A stretch of 64,000 nucleotides of DNA from an uncultured Granulosicoccaceae bacterium. GTDB lineage: Bacteria > Pseudomonadota > Gammaproteobacteria > Granulosicoccales > Granulosicoccaceae. The position numbers and the translations under genes were made by a program. This document shows, one piece after another, positions 51,614 through 62,904 of this stretch. The notes below the pieces were generated by a model. It saw nothing but the letters and a program-made list of their open reading frames with translations, ran no database searches and was not told the DNA's origin. Each line of letters opens with the position of its first letter. Position 1 is the stretch's first letter. The stretch covers positions 1 to 64,000 of the forward strand of contig CALHOU010000099.1 in NCBI GenBank assembly GCA_938035945.1. Reading direction: 5' to 3'.

Positions 51614-52182
51614 GGCTTCAACCTCACTTGAACGCGTCGCGACACCATTTCATCAGCATTGGTTCTAGCTCTACCTTCTGTCCAGGTCACTGATATTTGG
51701 TAGGTTGAGCCCGCAGGGCAATTAAGATCCATGCATGACACCGTAAGTTGGCCGTTCGGCAAAGTACCGATCACGCCCTTATTCGCACCTTGATCACCCA
51801 AGTCACCACATGACACAGTGAACATATCGAATGCAGCTAATTCGGTGGTGCTGCAGCTAGGTGTAGCGCTAACACCTTTACGCGCCTGACAATAAGTTGG
51901 TGGTGGAATATTGCAGTCAACGGCAGCGGAATCAAAACCTGCGTAATCTGCGTCGATAACGCCTTGCGTATTTAGCCGAATACGTGTTGCCGCGCTTTGC
52001 GCAAACAGTAAGGCTTTAGAACGATTAAAGCCACCCGAGCTATGCTTCATACCAGTTAGTTGCAAACTTGCCATCCCTAAAACACCAAAGGACACAACAA
52101 CCAGTGCAACCAGCACTTCAATTATTCCTACGCCGCCTTGCCTAGTGCGAGATACGCGATTAGATTTTCTATCTATGATCAT
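51610..52182 (-). CDS. pilV: PilV-like minor pilin
   Basis: RQGGVGIIEVLVALVVVSFGVLGMASLQLTGMKHS. Confidence 0.9.
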   Translation of the reverse strand: MIIDRKSNRVSRTRQGGVGIIEVLVALVVVSFGVLGMASLQLTGMKHSSGGFNRSKALLFAQSAATRIRLNTQGVIDADYAGFDSAAVDCNIPPPTYCQARKGVSATPSCSTTELAAFDMFTVSCGDLGDQGANKGVIGTLPNGQLTVSCMDLNCPAGSTYQISVTWTEGRARTNADEMVSRRVQVRLKP

Positions 52183-52724
52183 GGTGGTGTCACCGTTGTC
52201 ACTCTGCCATTGGCTGAAACAGTAATTTCTCTTACTTGCGTTCCATCGCCGTAGTCAATGCCCACTATTCCAGAAATCGGAATCTGAGCCACATTCACAC
52301 TAGCGCCTGAATCGTTGAAGTAAATTTGAGTGCCGAACACAGCTTCGGGTGTGAACTGAAATGCGGGACCAAGCGGCTCTACACGATGCAAAATATCTTC
52401 ACCTACATCAAGTGCACCGTTTCGATTCGAGTCCGCGTAGACCAACCAACCTTGGTTATAGTTTGTACCGGCCTGACAATCAGCATCATCTGCCATCGGG
52501 TCGTCAGATATGCACAAGCCAACAGGTTCCAAGCGTTCCATCGATGCCGACCTGGCTAGTTGCAGTGAATGAACCAACGCGTTATTCGCCTTGGTCATCT
52601 CACTGTGCGCCATAAAATCTTTGAACGAAGGTATGCCAACAGCGAGTAACACGCCAGCAATAGCCATCGCCACGAGCATCTCGATGAGTGAAAAACCACT
52701 CGATATTTTCAATTTACGGTGCAT
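52179..52724 (-). CDS. fimT: FimT/GspH-family pseudopilin
   Basis: SGFSLIEMLVAMAIAGVLLAVGIPSFKDFMAHSEMTKANNALVHSLQLARSAS. Confidence 0.9.
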   Translation of the reverse strand: MHRKLKISSGFSLIEMLVAMAIAGVLLAVGIPSFKDFMAHSEMTKANNALVHSLQLARSASMERLEPVGLCISDDPMADDADCQAGTNYNQGWLVYADSNRNGALDVGEDILHRVEPLGPAFQFTPEAVFGTQIYFNDSGASVNVAQIPISGIVGIDYGDGTQVREITVSANGRVTTVTPP

Positions 52725-52835
52725 TGCCGATGAATTCCTGTTTCAGCCCCACGGATTATTCACGGGTGCTACCGTAGAAATATCGGCCGAGTAGTCGATG
52801 TGTTTAGTCTGACCAGCTTGAGAGGCTAAATCTAA

Positions 52836-52870
52836 AATAAAAAAAGTGGCTGTAGGAATAACCTACAGCC
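52836..52870 (-). terminator. rho-independent terminator on minus strand between gor and the pilin operon
   Basis: minus strand GGCTGTAGG-TTATT-CCTACAGCC-ACTTTTTTTATTTT. Confidence 0.85.
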
Positions 52871-53081
52871 CATTATGTGAAGAGGCGAGTTTGGACCAAA
52901 CTGTGAATCTGTTCCTACACTCACTACCGTTGACGGCGTCTACACGAACCACTGAACGGTATTAAATCGAAATTGGATTAGAAGTGCGAATCTGATCACA
53001 TTTTGTGAGTCAAAAAATGTCACAAGGACACCGCAGATTTTTCGGACAACCCAAATGCACTAAAAGCCCAAAAATGTGAAG

Positions 53082-54434
53082 TCAACGCATAGTGACAAGC
53101 TCTTCTGAACTGGTTGGATGAATGGCCACTGTATCGTCAAAGTCTTTCTTGGTGGCACCCATGCTGATCGCGACCGCGAAACCCTGCATCATTTCATCAA
53201 CTGCCAGCCCGATCATGTGGCAACCCACCACTCGCTCATCCTTTCCAACAACGACCAGCTTCATTGTCGTTTTAACCTTGTGCTCAGTGAATGCCATATA
53301 CATTGGATTAAAGCTGGCTTCATACGTATTTACATCATCACCGTATTGCTCTCTGGCCTGTGCTTCAGTCAAACCAATCGTAGCAATCGGTGGGTGACTA
53401 AACACCACGGTCGCAATATTTTCGTAGTTCAAATGCCGATCAGTTTGGTTGTTGTAAATTCGATCTGCCATACGACGCCCAGCGGCAATAGCGACTGGCG
53501 TGAGCTCTGCCTGACCAGTTACATCACCTAACGCGAATATATTCGGTACGTTAGTTTGCTGAAATTTATCGACCGGAATATAACCACGTTCATCTACTTC
53601 AACGCCGGCTTCCTGTAGTCCAATACCTTTGGTTAAAGGTGTGCGGCCGATGGCGAATATCACCTGATCAAAACCATCGAGTGTTTGCCCAGACTCGCCG
53701 TGAACACGAAGCTTGCCATTGTGCTGCTCAATTTTTGCAGCCGTAAACTCGGTATTAATAGTAACGCCATCAGCTTGCATGGCTTCGCTGAGTCGCTCTG
53801 AAAGCACGCTTTCAAATTCACGAAGAAAGGTTTTCTTGCGCACAGCTAGCGACACATCGGCACCCAGTGCTTGCAACATCCCGGCTAACTCCACCGCAAT
53901 ATAGCCTGCACCGAGTACCAATACTTTTTCCGGCAGGCTCTGCAATTCAAAAAAACCGTCTGAAGTAATGGCTAGTTCTTTACCTTCGATATTTGGCACG
54001 GTGGGGGTACCACCTGGCGCTAGGGCGATGCGTTCGGCGGTATATTGTTTACCGTTTACCTCAACTGTATTCTTATCCACAAGCTTGGCCAGCCCGTAGG
54101 CTGTGTCCACACCGTTCTTTTCGAAAGCACTAACGTAGTACTTATTGATGTTACTGATATAGTTTTCGCGTTTAGTAACAAATTCAGACCAATTAAACGG
54201 CGCATTGCGAGTGATGTCGTAGCCATAGCCGGGGGCATCACGCAGCGCGTGCGCCATGTCGGCGGCATACCACATGGCCTTTTTAGGTACACAGCCACGG
54301 TTCACGCAGGTACCACCCATCTCAGGATCTTTTTCAATGATTAAACAGCGTGCGCCATAGCTCGCCGCTCGGTTTGATAAGGCGATGCCGCCACTGCCGC
54401 CGCCAATTGCTATGAGATCGTAATCGTAAGCCAT
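53082..54434 (-). CDS. gorA: glutathione-disulfide reductase
   Basis: [55 protein letters not shown]-terminal [15 protein letters not shown]. Confidence 0.96.
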   Translation of the reverse strand: MAYDYDLIAIGGGSGGIALSNRAASYGARCLIIEKDPEMGGTCVNRGCVPKKAMWYAADMAHALRDAPGYGYDITRNAPFNWSEFVTKRENYISNINKYYVSAFEKNGVDTAYGLAKLVDKNTVEVNGKQYTAERIALAPGGTPTVPNIEGKELAITSDGFFELQSLPEKVLVLGAGYIAVELAGMLQALGADVSLAVRKKTFLREFESVLSERLSEAMQADGVTINTEFTAAKIEQHNGKLRVHGESGQTLDGFDQVIFAIGRTPLTKGIGLQEAGVEVDERGYIPVDKFQQTNVPNIFALGDVTGQAELTPVAIAAGRRMADRIYNNQTDRHLNYENIATVVFSHPPIATIGLTEAQAREQYGDDVNTYEASFNPMYMAFTEHKVKTTMKLVVVGKDERVVGCHMIGLAVDEMMQGFAVAISMGATKKDFDDTVAIHPTSSEELVTMR

Positions 54435-54507
54435 TAAAAAATTTCCAATAATTTTGTGTTGTTAAACGCTACTATACCGAGGTCATGAAAATTACGCCGA
54501 GACCCTT

Positions 54508-55395
54508 TTGATCGCCTACCCTATACGCGAGAAACTGCCGCATATTATTGCCTTAACACGGCTTAATAGCCCTATCGGTATATACCTATTGCTGTGGCCG
54601 ATGCTGTGGGCCTTGTGGTTTGCTGCAGAGGGGATACCCGATCTGTCAAACCTGATTATATTCGTTCTGGGCACAATACTGACACGCTCAGCTGGGTGTG
54701 CAATCAATGACTATGCCGATCGCGACCTTGATGCCCATGTTGAGCGAACCAAAGCCCGACCTCTCGCCACCGGTGCGCTGTCACCAACGGATGCGCTCAT
54801 TATCACAGCCGTGCTCATGCTATTGGCGTTTTGTTTGGTTTTATTTACCAATCAACTCACCATCATGATGTCCTTTGTGGCTTTGGTGCTGGCCGTCATT
54901 TACCCGTTTACCAAACGCATTACCTATTGGCCTCAGGCTTTTCTGGGCCTGGCTTTTGCGTTTGCTGTACCTATGGCTTTTGCAGCACAAATCAATAGTG
55001 TGCCAAGCATCGCCTGGTTGATCTTTATCGCCGCTGTTATATTAGCGATCGCTTACGACACGCTTTACGCCGTCGCTGATCGAGAATTCGATATCAAAAT
55101 GGGCATGAAGTCCACGGCGATTTTGTTTGGCGATAAAGAGCTGATTATTGTAGCGTTCTTGCAATTGCTGGTGTTGACCATATTGTTCGTTGTTGGTGTG
55201 ATGGCCGAACGTGGATTGACCTATAACCTAACTCTACTTGCGTCTATCCTCTTTATTGTCTACCAAAACCGAATAACGCAAACGCGCGACCCAGAGCAAT
55301 GCATTAAAGCTTTCCTGAATAATCACTATTTGGGTATGACCATATTTGCAGGGATAGTACTTGATTACTTTATTAAACCAAGCGGTGTCGCATGA
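54508..55395 (+). CDS. ubiA: 4-hydroxybenzoate polyprenyltransferase
   Basis: LTRLNSPIGIYLLLWPMLWALWFAAEG, GCAINDYADRDLDAHVERTKARPLATG, YAVADREFDIKMGMKSTAILFG; TTG start. Confidence 0.95.
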   Translation: MIAYPIREKLPHIIALTRLNSPIGIYLLLWPMLWALWFAAEGIPDLSNLIIFVLGTILTRSAGCAINDYADRDLDAHVERTKARPLATGALSPTDALIITAVLMLLAFCLVLFTNQLTIMMSFVALVLAVIYPFTKRITYWPQAFLGLAFAFAVPMAFAAQINSVPSIAWLIFIAAVILAIAYDTLYAVADREFDIKMGMKSTAILFGDKELIIVAFLQLLVLTILFVVGVMAERGLTYNLTLLASILFIVYQNRITQTRDPEQCIKAFLNNHYLGMTIFAGIVLDYFIKPSGVA

Positions 55396-57170
55396 ACCAG
55401 CAAATAGCTGATCTACTTGCGCGCTACGCTCGAGCAATCGCTGGTGATTCTCAACCCAGCGATGAGCTTGTAGATAGTTACAACACACTACGCTTAGCCG
55501 ACGCAGCCCTCGACAAGCAACGGCTAAATCGTGCGCACCCAGATCATCCGCTTCAAGTTGTGATCCTAGGTCCAACCCAAGCCGGTAAGAGCACCCTGTG
55601 CAACTTACTTCTCGACACCAACGCTGCAGGAATTAGCGCCTTGGCTGGCTATACCGTCCATGCACAGGGCTTTGCAAGTAATGTGAACGAGTCCGCCTTA
55701 GAACCACTTGAAGATTTAATGAGTCCATTAACGCGTGTTTCATTGAATCATTTGAATGCACAGATGCTCGATCACTATGTACTCGAATCAGTCATAGCTG
55801 GCCCGAACGCATTGGTAAGCCAAGGTGTAGTTTGGGATTCACCCGACTTCGACTCTATCGAATCCGGTGGGTATCGTGGTGCCGTTTTACAAGCCGTTGC
55901 CATGGCTGATGTACTGATTCTGATGGTCAGTAAGGATAAATACGCAGATAAAAGCGTTTGGGATATGCTGCAATTGGTGGGTCGCTTAGGCAAGCCACTG
56001 TTTGTGTGCATCAATAAGCTTGACGATCAAGATAAAGACACTGTCATTAGATCGTTTCAGCAGCGCCATCTAGAACAATTCAATAGCGAAGCACCCGACA
56101 TCATCGCCCTACCCTTCATACGCAATACCGATGCGAGTGCGTCTGATTCGGGCCATCAAATGGCAACGGATTACACCATTTCGATTGATCCAACTACGCG
56201 CGCAGCCTTCGCACAATTATTAGATAAAGTAAAAAGCCAAGTTGACCGCACGGGGCAAGATCAACACACGGACAACTACGTCAAACACCATTGGCCACAA
56301 TGGATGGAGCCATTGGAGCGCGAACAAAATGCGCTAAACAATTGGAACACCGCGGTTGAGGACGCCATAGCTGAGGCAAAAGAACGATATGCCACTCGCT
56401 ACTTAAACAACCCAGAAAAGTATGAGACGTTTAATAAAGCGATAGCCGAGTTACTTACGCTATTGGAAGTGCCTGGCCTTGCAGGTGCACTATCAAAAAC
56501 AAGAAACCTGGTCACATGGCCTGCACGCAAACTGTTTGGCATGGGTAAAAGCATCGCCCAACGCGATTCGCAACCGGCCGATCAGGAATTGGAAATTTTG
56601 GATCAAATCCTCGATCAAACGCTCACCAGCTTGCAAGGTCATGTATTAGTCGAACAACAAGAGGCAGATACAAACCAGGCTTATTGGCCAAGCTTGCAAG
56701 CCGCGTTGCTGGAACAAAAAACTGCGCTGCGCACGCGCTACAAAACACGTGCGCAAGAATTGCAAAACGAATTTGAACCCCGTATTGATGAAGCTGCTCA
56801 GCAACTCTACAGCCAACTGCAAGACCAACCGGCATTGCTAAACACACTGCGCGCAGCCCGCGTCACCACCGATGCAGCAGCGGTTGTATTAGCCGTAAAA
56901 TCAGGTGGGTTAGCGGCAGCCGATTTAGTTATAGCGCCAGCCATGTTGTCGCTAACCACGCTTCTAACAGAAAGCGCACTTGGTCAATATATGGAACGCT
57001 CCAAAAAACAATTAAAGCAAGAACAACAAGCGTTAATAGATGAACAGTTATTCGAACGAGAATTGGGTGATCGACTTAGCGCGCTTAGTGATGAGCTGAA
57101 CAACGAGCAACTACTGCTTGCAGGCTACGGACCACTACCTGAGCTATCGCGAAACAATTCATTAAGCTGA
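55392..57170 (+). CDS. dynamin-like/YfjP-type GTPase domain protein (GTPase 1)
   Basis: P-loop [10 protein letters not shown]3 region [17 protein letters not shown]4 NKLD; long helical C-terminus with hydrophobic stretch [28 protein letters not shown] overlaps the ubiA stop. Confidence 0.8.
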   Translation: MNQQIADLLARYARAIAGDSQPSDELVDSYNTLRLADAALDKQRLNRAHPDHPLQVVILGPTQAGKSTLCNLLLDTNAAGISALAGYTVHAQGFASNVNESALEPLEDLMSPLTRVSLNHLNAQMLDHYVLESVIAGPNALVSQGVVWDSPDFDSIESGGYRGAVLQAVAMADVLILMVSKDKYADKSVWDMLQLVGRLGKPLFVCINKLDDQDKDTVIRSFQQRHLEQFNSEAPDIIALPFIRNTDASASDSGHQMATDYTISIDPTTRAAFAQLLDKVKSQVDRTGQDQHTDNYVKHHWPQWMEPLEREQNALNNWNTAVEDAIAEAKERYATRYLNNPEKYETFNKAIAELLTLLEVPGLAGALSKTRNLVTWPARKLFGMGKSIAQRDSQPADQELEILDQILDQTLTSLQGHVLVEQQEADTNQAYWPSLQAALLEQKTALRTRYKTRAQELQNEFEPRIDEAAQQLYSQLQDQPALLNTLRAARVTTDAAAVVLAVKSGGLAAADLVIAPAMLSLTTLLTESALGQYMERSKKQLKQEQQALIDEQLFERELGDRLSALSDELNNEQLLLAGYGPLPELSRNNSLS

Positions 57171-58993
57171 GCCAACATCGCTCGACCTAATTTTTTCACA
57201 TCATAAATAGTTATTGACCGATCGTAATAAACAGACACATCATGGCCAATACCAATAGCCACCAATTCCACTTGACCGGTTTGCTTTATATCACCAATCA
57301 CTTTATGCAAATGGGCAACCAGATAATTTTCTGGATTGGCTGACATCGTACTGGTATCGATAGGCTCTCCATCCGAAATCATCATAATGATTTTGCGCTG
57401 TTCAGGTCGCTTAACAATACGCGAATGCGCCCACATTAACGCCTCACCATCAATGTTCTGTTTTAGGATGTCACCACGTAACATCAAGCCCAAACCCTTA
57501 CGCGCGGAACGATACGGCATGTCGGCCGCTTTATAGATAATATGCCGCAGAGCGTTTAAACGACCGGGATTTGTAACGCCACCGTTCTTTTGCCATTGCT
57601 CCACTGAAGATCCGCCATGCAATTCGGTGGTGGTAAATCCTAAAATTTCTACCGTAACACCACAACGTTCTAAGGTTTGCGCTAACAAATCTGCACACGA
57701 TGCGGCAATGGTGATGGGCTTGCCCAGCATTGACTTGGAATTATCGAGCAACAACGTAATACTTGTGTCTTTAAACTTCAATTCGCTTTCAGCTTTAAAC
57801 GACAATGCCGACAATGGCTGGGTTACAACTCGGGTTAAACGTGATGTATCCAAATGCCCTTCATCCAAGTCGAATATCCAGTGCCTACGTTGTTCAGCCA
57901 TAAGCAATCGTTGCAATCGACCCGACAAACGCCCAACCAGGGAAGAGTGTCTTTCAATTTGTTGATCAAGCTTGCCACGCAGCTCCGTCAGTTCTTCATC
58001 GCAGCTTAAGTCTATTGCGTGTACCACTTCATCGAAGTCGGTTGAGAACACAGCGTAGCCACCAAGGCCTTGCGTTTCAATGTCGCCGTTGGATTCAGAA
58101 GCACCCTCTACCGGTGCGTCTTTTTGATCTTGTGATAAGGCCTGACTATCAGCATCATCAGCCGCGCTTTGAATGGCTTCTTCCTGCCGCTCAAGCTCTT
58201 CCTTCATGACATCAGCAGCCGCTTGCTCCATCATAGCTTCTTGTTCTTGATCAGGTGCCTCGCTTTGCACCGATTCTTCTTCTGATGCGCCCTCTTGCAC
58301 ATCGATCGGCTTGGCAGTAGCGCCGTCGTCCTCGCTGTTTTTTGCAACCAGAGATTCGATATCCAGGGTTTGAATAAGATCTAATGCGAGCTGCGCAAAT
58401 TTTTGCTGATCTTCTTGCACGCCAGCTAACTGGGCGAAACCACCGGATAAGCGACTTTCTATATTGGCTCGCCAGTGATTAACCAATGCGCGTAATGATG
58501 TTTGTGTGGGCTCTCCGGTTAATGCTTCCTGAGTAAGACAGCCAAGCACTAAGGAGAGTTGGTCGATTCCGCTATAGGTTTTAATCGCAGCACTCGAATG
58601 CGATTGAGCTTGCAGCCATGCAAGATTTTTGGCCACACCTTTGTAAGTATTAGCGCCCAACGCTTCGCAGCGCGTGCGCTCTAGCGCATTGAACAGTTGC
58701 TGCTCGTGCCGGCCACCGGGTAGCAGCTGCTGATGCAGTTGCGCATCATGATGCGCCCCGAGCAAAGCAATGGTATCGCCCACGCCACGTAGCACAGCCT
58801 GCTGCAAGTGCTGTTCTGGGCTATCAACGACCGGTGCAACGACACCAAGCTGCATGGCCACACTTGAATCGCTTAGCTCAATATCAAGCATGGCATCACT
58901 GGCAATAGATCGCATGCAAGCCGCGTTAGACGTTCGAAATACGTCGACCGACTTATCGTCTTGTTGTTCAGTGTTTGCATTCACATCACGCAT
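57125..58993 (-). CDS. CobT-like VWA protein (aerobic cobaltochelatase CobT family homolog)
   Basis: 622 aa; N-terminal CobT-like region ([56 protein letters not shown]), acidic linker, [48 protein letters not shown]. Confidence 0.85.
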   Translation of the reverse strand: MRDVNANTEQQDDKSVDVFRTSNAACMRSIASDAMLDIELSDSSVAMQLGVVAPVVDSPEQHLQQAVLRGVGDTIALLGAHHDAQLHQQLLPGGRHEQQLFNALERTRCEALGANTYKGVAKNLAWLQAQSHSSAAIKTYSGIDQLSLVLGCLTQEALTGEPTQTSLRALVNHWRANIESRLSGGFAQLAGVQEDQQKFAQLALDLIQTLDIESLVAKNSEDDGATAKPIDVQEGASEEESVQSEAPDQEQEAMMEQAAADVMKEELERQEEAIQSAADDADSQALSQDQKDAPVEGASESNGDIETQGLGGYAVFSTDFDEVVHAIDLSCDEELTELRGKLDQQIERHSSLVGRLSGRLQRLLMAEQRRHWIFDLDEGHLDTSRLTRVVTQPLSALSFKAESELKFKDTSITLLLDNSKSMLGKPITIAASCADLLAQTLERCGVTVEILGFTTTELHGGSSVEQWQKNGGVTNPGRLNALRHIIYKAADMPYRSARKGLGLMLRGDILKQNIDGEALMWAHSRIVKRPEQRKIIMMISDGEPIDTSTMSANPENYLVAHLHKVIGDIKQTGQVELVAIGIGHDVSVYYDRSITIYDVKKLGRAMLAQLNELFRDSSGSGP

Positions 58994-59058
58994 ACTTCTA
59001 TTATCCGTGTATCCTGACTAAATTGCTGCATCCCTTTTCACAACTGCAATAACGTACG

Positions 59059-60735
59059 ATGCCTGATCTGCTAAAACACCTGCAACAAGACTTGAAAAAC
59101 TGGGCCAATGAGGCGCACGACAAAGGCTGGTTAAACAAACGCGCAGCACACGCGATCGATGCCACTACCACTGCCACCCCCGGCTCCTTGTTCGACAAAC
59201 CCAATCGCCCATTGGTGGTTGGCTTCTTTGGTGGCACAGGTGTTGGTAAAAGCACGTTGATGAATCGTTTTGCTGGCGAGGCAGTTGCCCGCGCCAGTGC
59301 TGAGCGCCCTACTTCCAGGGAAATCACTTTGTACGTTCATGAATCGGTATCGGTTGCGAACCTACCGGATGAATTCCCGCTGCAACGTATGCGCACGCAA
59401 ACCCACCAGAACAATCAATACCGTTCCGTGCTGTGGATTGATATGCCTGATTTTGACAGCGTCGAACAATCCAACCGTGAATTGGTTGAGCACTGGCTCC
59501 CGCATATCGATGTGGTTATTTATGTGGTTAGCCCCGATCGTTATAAAGACGATCAGGGATGGCGATTGCTGCTCGATCATGGCACTCAACACGCGTGGTT
59601 ATTTGTGATCAACCATTGGGATAGAGGTGATGAACGTCAGCGTACTGATTTCGCAGCCATGCTGGCTGAGGCCGGGTTGAACAATCCGCATCTGTTCTGC
59701 ACCGACAGCAGCGACTCGACTAATAAAACCCGCGATGAGTTCGAACAGTTTCGTGAAACGGTCAATACGCTAGCCGATCAACAACTCATTGAACAATTGG
59801 AGTCGCGCGGCGTGGTACAACGAATCAAACAAATTCGCACGGTCACCGATGAATTGCGTGCGCAAATGAGCACACCTGAACAGCTGGCTGAGCTTAACCC
59901 TTTGTGGGAACACCATTGGCGCAATAGTACGAATGAAATAGAACAGTCGGTCGACTGGAAAGTGCCTACACTTGCCGCCCTTTACGCCGATCAAGAGCAA
60001 GGCTTGTTAAGTAGCTTTTATGCACGTATTCGCGGAAAAGAAGCTCTAGCACAAGAAACCATAGAGGCACGCGCAGGTGTGGATAACATGCTTGACGATG
60101 CTTTCTTTGATCGTATCGATGAATCGGTTGACGACTTTGCCCAACAAGCCACGAGTGCCGGAATTGCAATCACCGCAATACATGAACCTTTGAAGGCACT
60201 AAAACCTGAATGGCGTTCTCGCGCCAAAAGCGAGATGGAAAATGCGATACAACAATCCTTAGCACTGCCTGGAACAAAAACACAAAGATCCTTACACCGC
60301 TTTCTTGGTTGGCTATGTTGGTTGTTACCACTAGCAGCGATGGGTTGGATTGGTTACCGTGTCGTCAATGTGTTTAGACTTGGTGCTAATGACCCCGCTG
60401 CCTATTTGAGTGCAAACTTTGCCGTGCACAGCCTGTTATTGCTGGGCCTTGCCTGGTTAGTACCTACTTTTTTATATATCAAACTCAAACCATCCCGAGA
60501 AAAAGCCGCGGCGCGTGGTGTGCGCGCAGGCCTTGATCGAATCGCAAATGAAATCAGCCAACAAGTGCAAGGCAGCTTGGCGCAGCTAAGCCAAGATCGC
60601 TTAATGCGCGTTAATGAACTCGACTCGATTATGTCGTCTGGCGTGCAAATTGATGAAGGCCAGCTGCCCGAAGCATTGCAACGTATGCTGATTCAAGAAC
60701 CAGCAGTACTGCCCGTCATCAATGCCCAGTCATAG
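59059..60735 (+). CDS. dynamin-like GTPase domain protein with C-terminal TM helices (GTPase 2)
   Basis: P-loop GGTGVGKST, G3 region IDMPDFDSVEQ, G4-like NHWD; two C-terminal TM segments (LGWLCWLLPLAAMGWIGY; HSLLLLGLAWLVPTFLYIKL). Confidence 0.82.
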   Translation: MPDLLKHLQQDLKNWANEAHDKGWLNKRAAHAIDATTTATPGSLFDKPNRPLVVGFFGGTGVGKSTLMNRFAGEAVARASAERPTSREITLYVHESVSVANLPDEFPLQRMRTQTHQNNQYRSVLWIDMPDFDSVEQSNRELVEHWLPHIDVVIYVVSPDRYKDDQGWRLLLDHGTQHAWLFVINHWDRGDERQRTDFAAMLAEAGLNNPHLFCTDSSDSTNKTRDEFEQFRETVNTLADQQLIEQLESRGVVQRIKQIRTVTDELRAQMSTPEQLAELNPLWEHHWRNSTNEIEQSVDWKVPTLAALYADQEQGLLSSFYARIRGKEALAQETIEARAGVDNMLDDAFFDRIDESVDDFAQQATSAGIAITAIHEPLKALKPEWRSRAKSEMENAIQQSLALPGTKTQRSLHRFLGWLCWLLPLAAMGWIGYRVVNVFRLGANDPAAYLSANFAVHSLLLLGLAWLVPTFLYIKLKPSREKAAARGVRAGLDRIANEISQQVQGSLAQLSQDRLMRVNELDSIMSSGVQIDEGQLPEALQRMLIQEPAVLPVINAQS

Positions 60736-60744
60736 CAATCGTCG

Positions 60745-61530
60745 CTAACCGGTTTTAACATCGTGCAATTTACCAGGCGTTCGCGCCAGCACCCACAACT
60801 GCACTTCTTCCACACCACTGTCCAACAACTCGGTGCTGAGCTCGCCTGCGGTCGCGCCCGTGGTCAACACATCATCAACAATGGCCACCCGACGTCCGCC
60901 TAAGCTTTCCTCGCAGCCAAACGCTCCGCGAATGCGCAAACCTCGCTCTGCACGCGAAAGTCCTACCAACGACTCCGTATCAAACCGTCGCATAGTCATG
61001 TCTGGCAATGATTCAATCCCGAGCGCCCGACCGCACCACTTGGCAATCTCGGCTGCATGGTTAAATCCACGTGATCGATAACGAGCCCTACTCAATGGAA
61101 CGGGTAATAGGCAATCCGGCAATTGGTCAATATTTATACGATTGCCGACCTCCTCTGCTAGCAGAGAACCCAATAAGCGACCAGTCGATAATTTTTCTTG
61201 GTACTTCAATCGATGAATTAAGCCATCGATGGGGAAATCGTAACGATATGGACAGATAATGCGCAGGATGCACGTCCGATGGTTGACGCAGTGTGCGCAG
61301 AGTTGTCGGTTATCATTGTCTGGCCAGTTAAAACCGCACCTCAAACACAGTGTTGAAGGCCCTTTTGGACCTGAACATTGACTGATCGTGGGTATATGGA
61401 CTCTGCAAAACTGACACAGATCGTACGCTGTGTTGGTTTTTTGGTGACAAAAACAACAAAATCGCGGCAATCGAGCTGAAAATCGACTCAACAGTTGCTG
61501 CAAATGGGGCCATCCGTGCCCGATTTCCAT
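60745..61530 (-). CDS. comF: ComF family protein (phosphoribosyltransferase-like)
   Basis: zinc-finger cysteines, CPYRYDFPIDGLIHRLKYQ, LLPVPLSRARYRSRGFNHAAEIAKW, RRVAIVDDVLTTGATAGELS. Confidence 0.94.
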   Translation of the reverse strand: MEIGHGWPHLQQLLSRFSARLPRFCCFCHQKTNTAYDLCQFCRVHIPTISQCSGPKGPSTLCLRCGFNWPDNDNRQLCAHCVNHRTCILRIICPYRYDFPIDGLIHRLKYQEKLSTGRLLGSLLAEEVGNRINIDQLPDCLLPVPLSRARYRSRGFNHAAEIAKWCGRALGIESLPDMTMRRFDTESLVGLSRAERGLRIRGAFGCEESLGGRRVAIVDDVLTTGATAGELSTELLDSGVEEVQLWVLARTPGKLHDVKTG

Positions 61531-61866
61531 GGCTTTTCCTCTATTTTTCCTTCCTTTGACTGCAAGATAGCCTACACTTCATTCACGCAAAGCGCTTGTA
61601 TCCAATCTGGTCTTGTTGTATTTTTCACACACATATTGACCTGTTTGTGTTTACAATTCGTCTTACAGCAGCTATACAAGACAAAAATACAACAAGTTTC
61701 GGCCACCGATTCGGTATCCGAGACATGCGTGTCGATTGTCGGCAGCGGTGGGCGAGATCAGGTATCCGGTGGATGCAGCGTAACGTCGAGTGAATCAGCA
61801 ATAGCTGGTGAGCTCAAAGCAGGTCAGAATTAAATACGAAAATCTGTCAACTAGTGGGAGCTAGAG

Positions 61867-62532
61867 ATGAATAAAAATGTCATAGTGGTCGGTTCAGTCG
61901 CAGCCTTGCTGTTGGGCAGCAGCGCCGTTTTTGCACACGAAAAAGCAATTGATGGTGATATTGCAATTGAAGGTGCAGCAGGTAATGGTCTAGCTACAGC
62001 TGGTGGTAACGCAATCCTTACCGGTTTAGGTGAGTGCCTGCAACTCGGTGGTTATTCCGAAGAAAACACAAACCTAGGTTGTGAAGGTAAGGACAGTGAG
62101 CCAGAGCCTGAGCCAGAGCCAACTGTAGAAGCAACACCAGAACCAGAGCCAGAGCCACCTAAAGAAATCGTATCTATTGCCACATTGGGTGGTAAAGCAC
62201 TATTTGATACGAATGCTGACACATTGAACGGTGAAGGTGAGCAAGCACTTGCTGATCTACTGGTTCAATTGGAGAAGTATCAAGAAATCACAGCCATGTA
62301 CGTAACAGGCCATACCGATAGCCGTGGTTCTGAAGCTTACAATCAGGCATTGTCAGAGCGTCGTGCTGCAACTGTTGCTGCATACCTCGAAGCTGCATAC
62401 CCAGACGTGAACGTAAGCTCACAGGGCATGGGTGAGTCAGTGCCTCGTGAAACAAACTCTACTGCGGAAGGCCGTCAAGCTAACCGTCGCGTAGAAGTTC
62501 AAGTTACAGCGAAAAGCGTAACTCAAAACTAA
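61867..62532 (+). CDS. OmpA-family protein with Pro-Glu repeat linker
   Basis: signal peptide; SEPEPEPEPTVEATPEPEPEPP linker; YVTGHTDSRGSEAYNQALSERRAATVAAYL...ANRRVEVQV. Confidence 0.93.
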   Translation: MNKNVIVVGSVAALLLGSSAVFAHEKAIDGDIAIEGAAGNGLATAGGNAILTGLGECLQLGGYSEENTNLGCEGKDSEPEPEPEPTVEATPEPEPEPPKEIVSIATLGGKALFDTNADTLNGEGEQALADLLVQLEKYQEITAMYVTGHTDSRGSEAYNQALSERRAATVAAYLEAAYPDVNVSSQGMGESVPRETNSTAEGRQANRRVEVQVTAKSVTQN

Positions 62533-62540
62533 GTAGTATC

Positions 62541-62567
62541 CATCGGGGAGCATCACGCTCCCCGATG
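62541..62567 (+). terminator. perfect hairpin after OmpA-like gene (terminator-like, weak T tract)
   Basis: CATCGGGGAGC-atcac-GCTCCCCGATG. Confidence 0.6.
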
Positions 62568-62904
62568 AGTTTGTAGTTCCTCTCCTTGTAGTACCTCAGC
62601 AGTAACTTCCAAATAAATTTATAAACCCAATTGCGCGCACGCACATCAACAAGCTCAGACGCTACCACCCCGACTCATCCTCACACCACTTTTTATATTG
62701 CTTTATCCACAGAAGATCTCGCCATGTGGCCTGACCATCATCATCTATAGCGTTTGTTCAACCAAGCAAAATTGTGTCGCAGAATTCAGCATAAAACCAC
62801 TCTACAAGCCCAAAATATTCAGATGTTGCTTCGTAGTCTAATGTTTTTGTAGGCACAAATATCTATTCTGCCTTTCGTAAAAGGGAAGAACAGAAATTAT
62901 TCAA

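Noticed and set aside
49856-52724. Type II secretion pseudopilin operon
   Set aside because: Order and sequence features (PilV, PilW, PilX, FimT) fit type IV minor pilins; no gsp core genes nearby.
57125-58993. Cobalamin biosynthesis / cobaltochelatase locus
   Set aside because: Only a CobT-like protein is present; no CobN, CobS or other cob genes in the window, so a B12 role cannot be supported from the sequence.
61495-61833. 112-aa ORF upstream of the OmpA-like gene
   Set aside because: Overlaps the comF 5' end and a probable 5' UTR/promoter region; Cys/Ser-rich with no recognisable domain.
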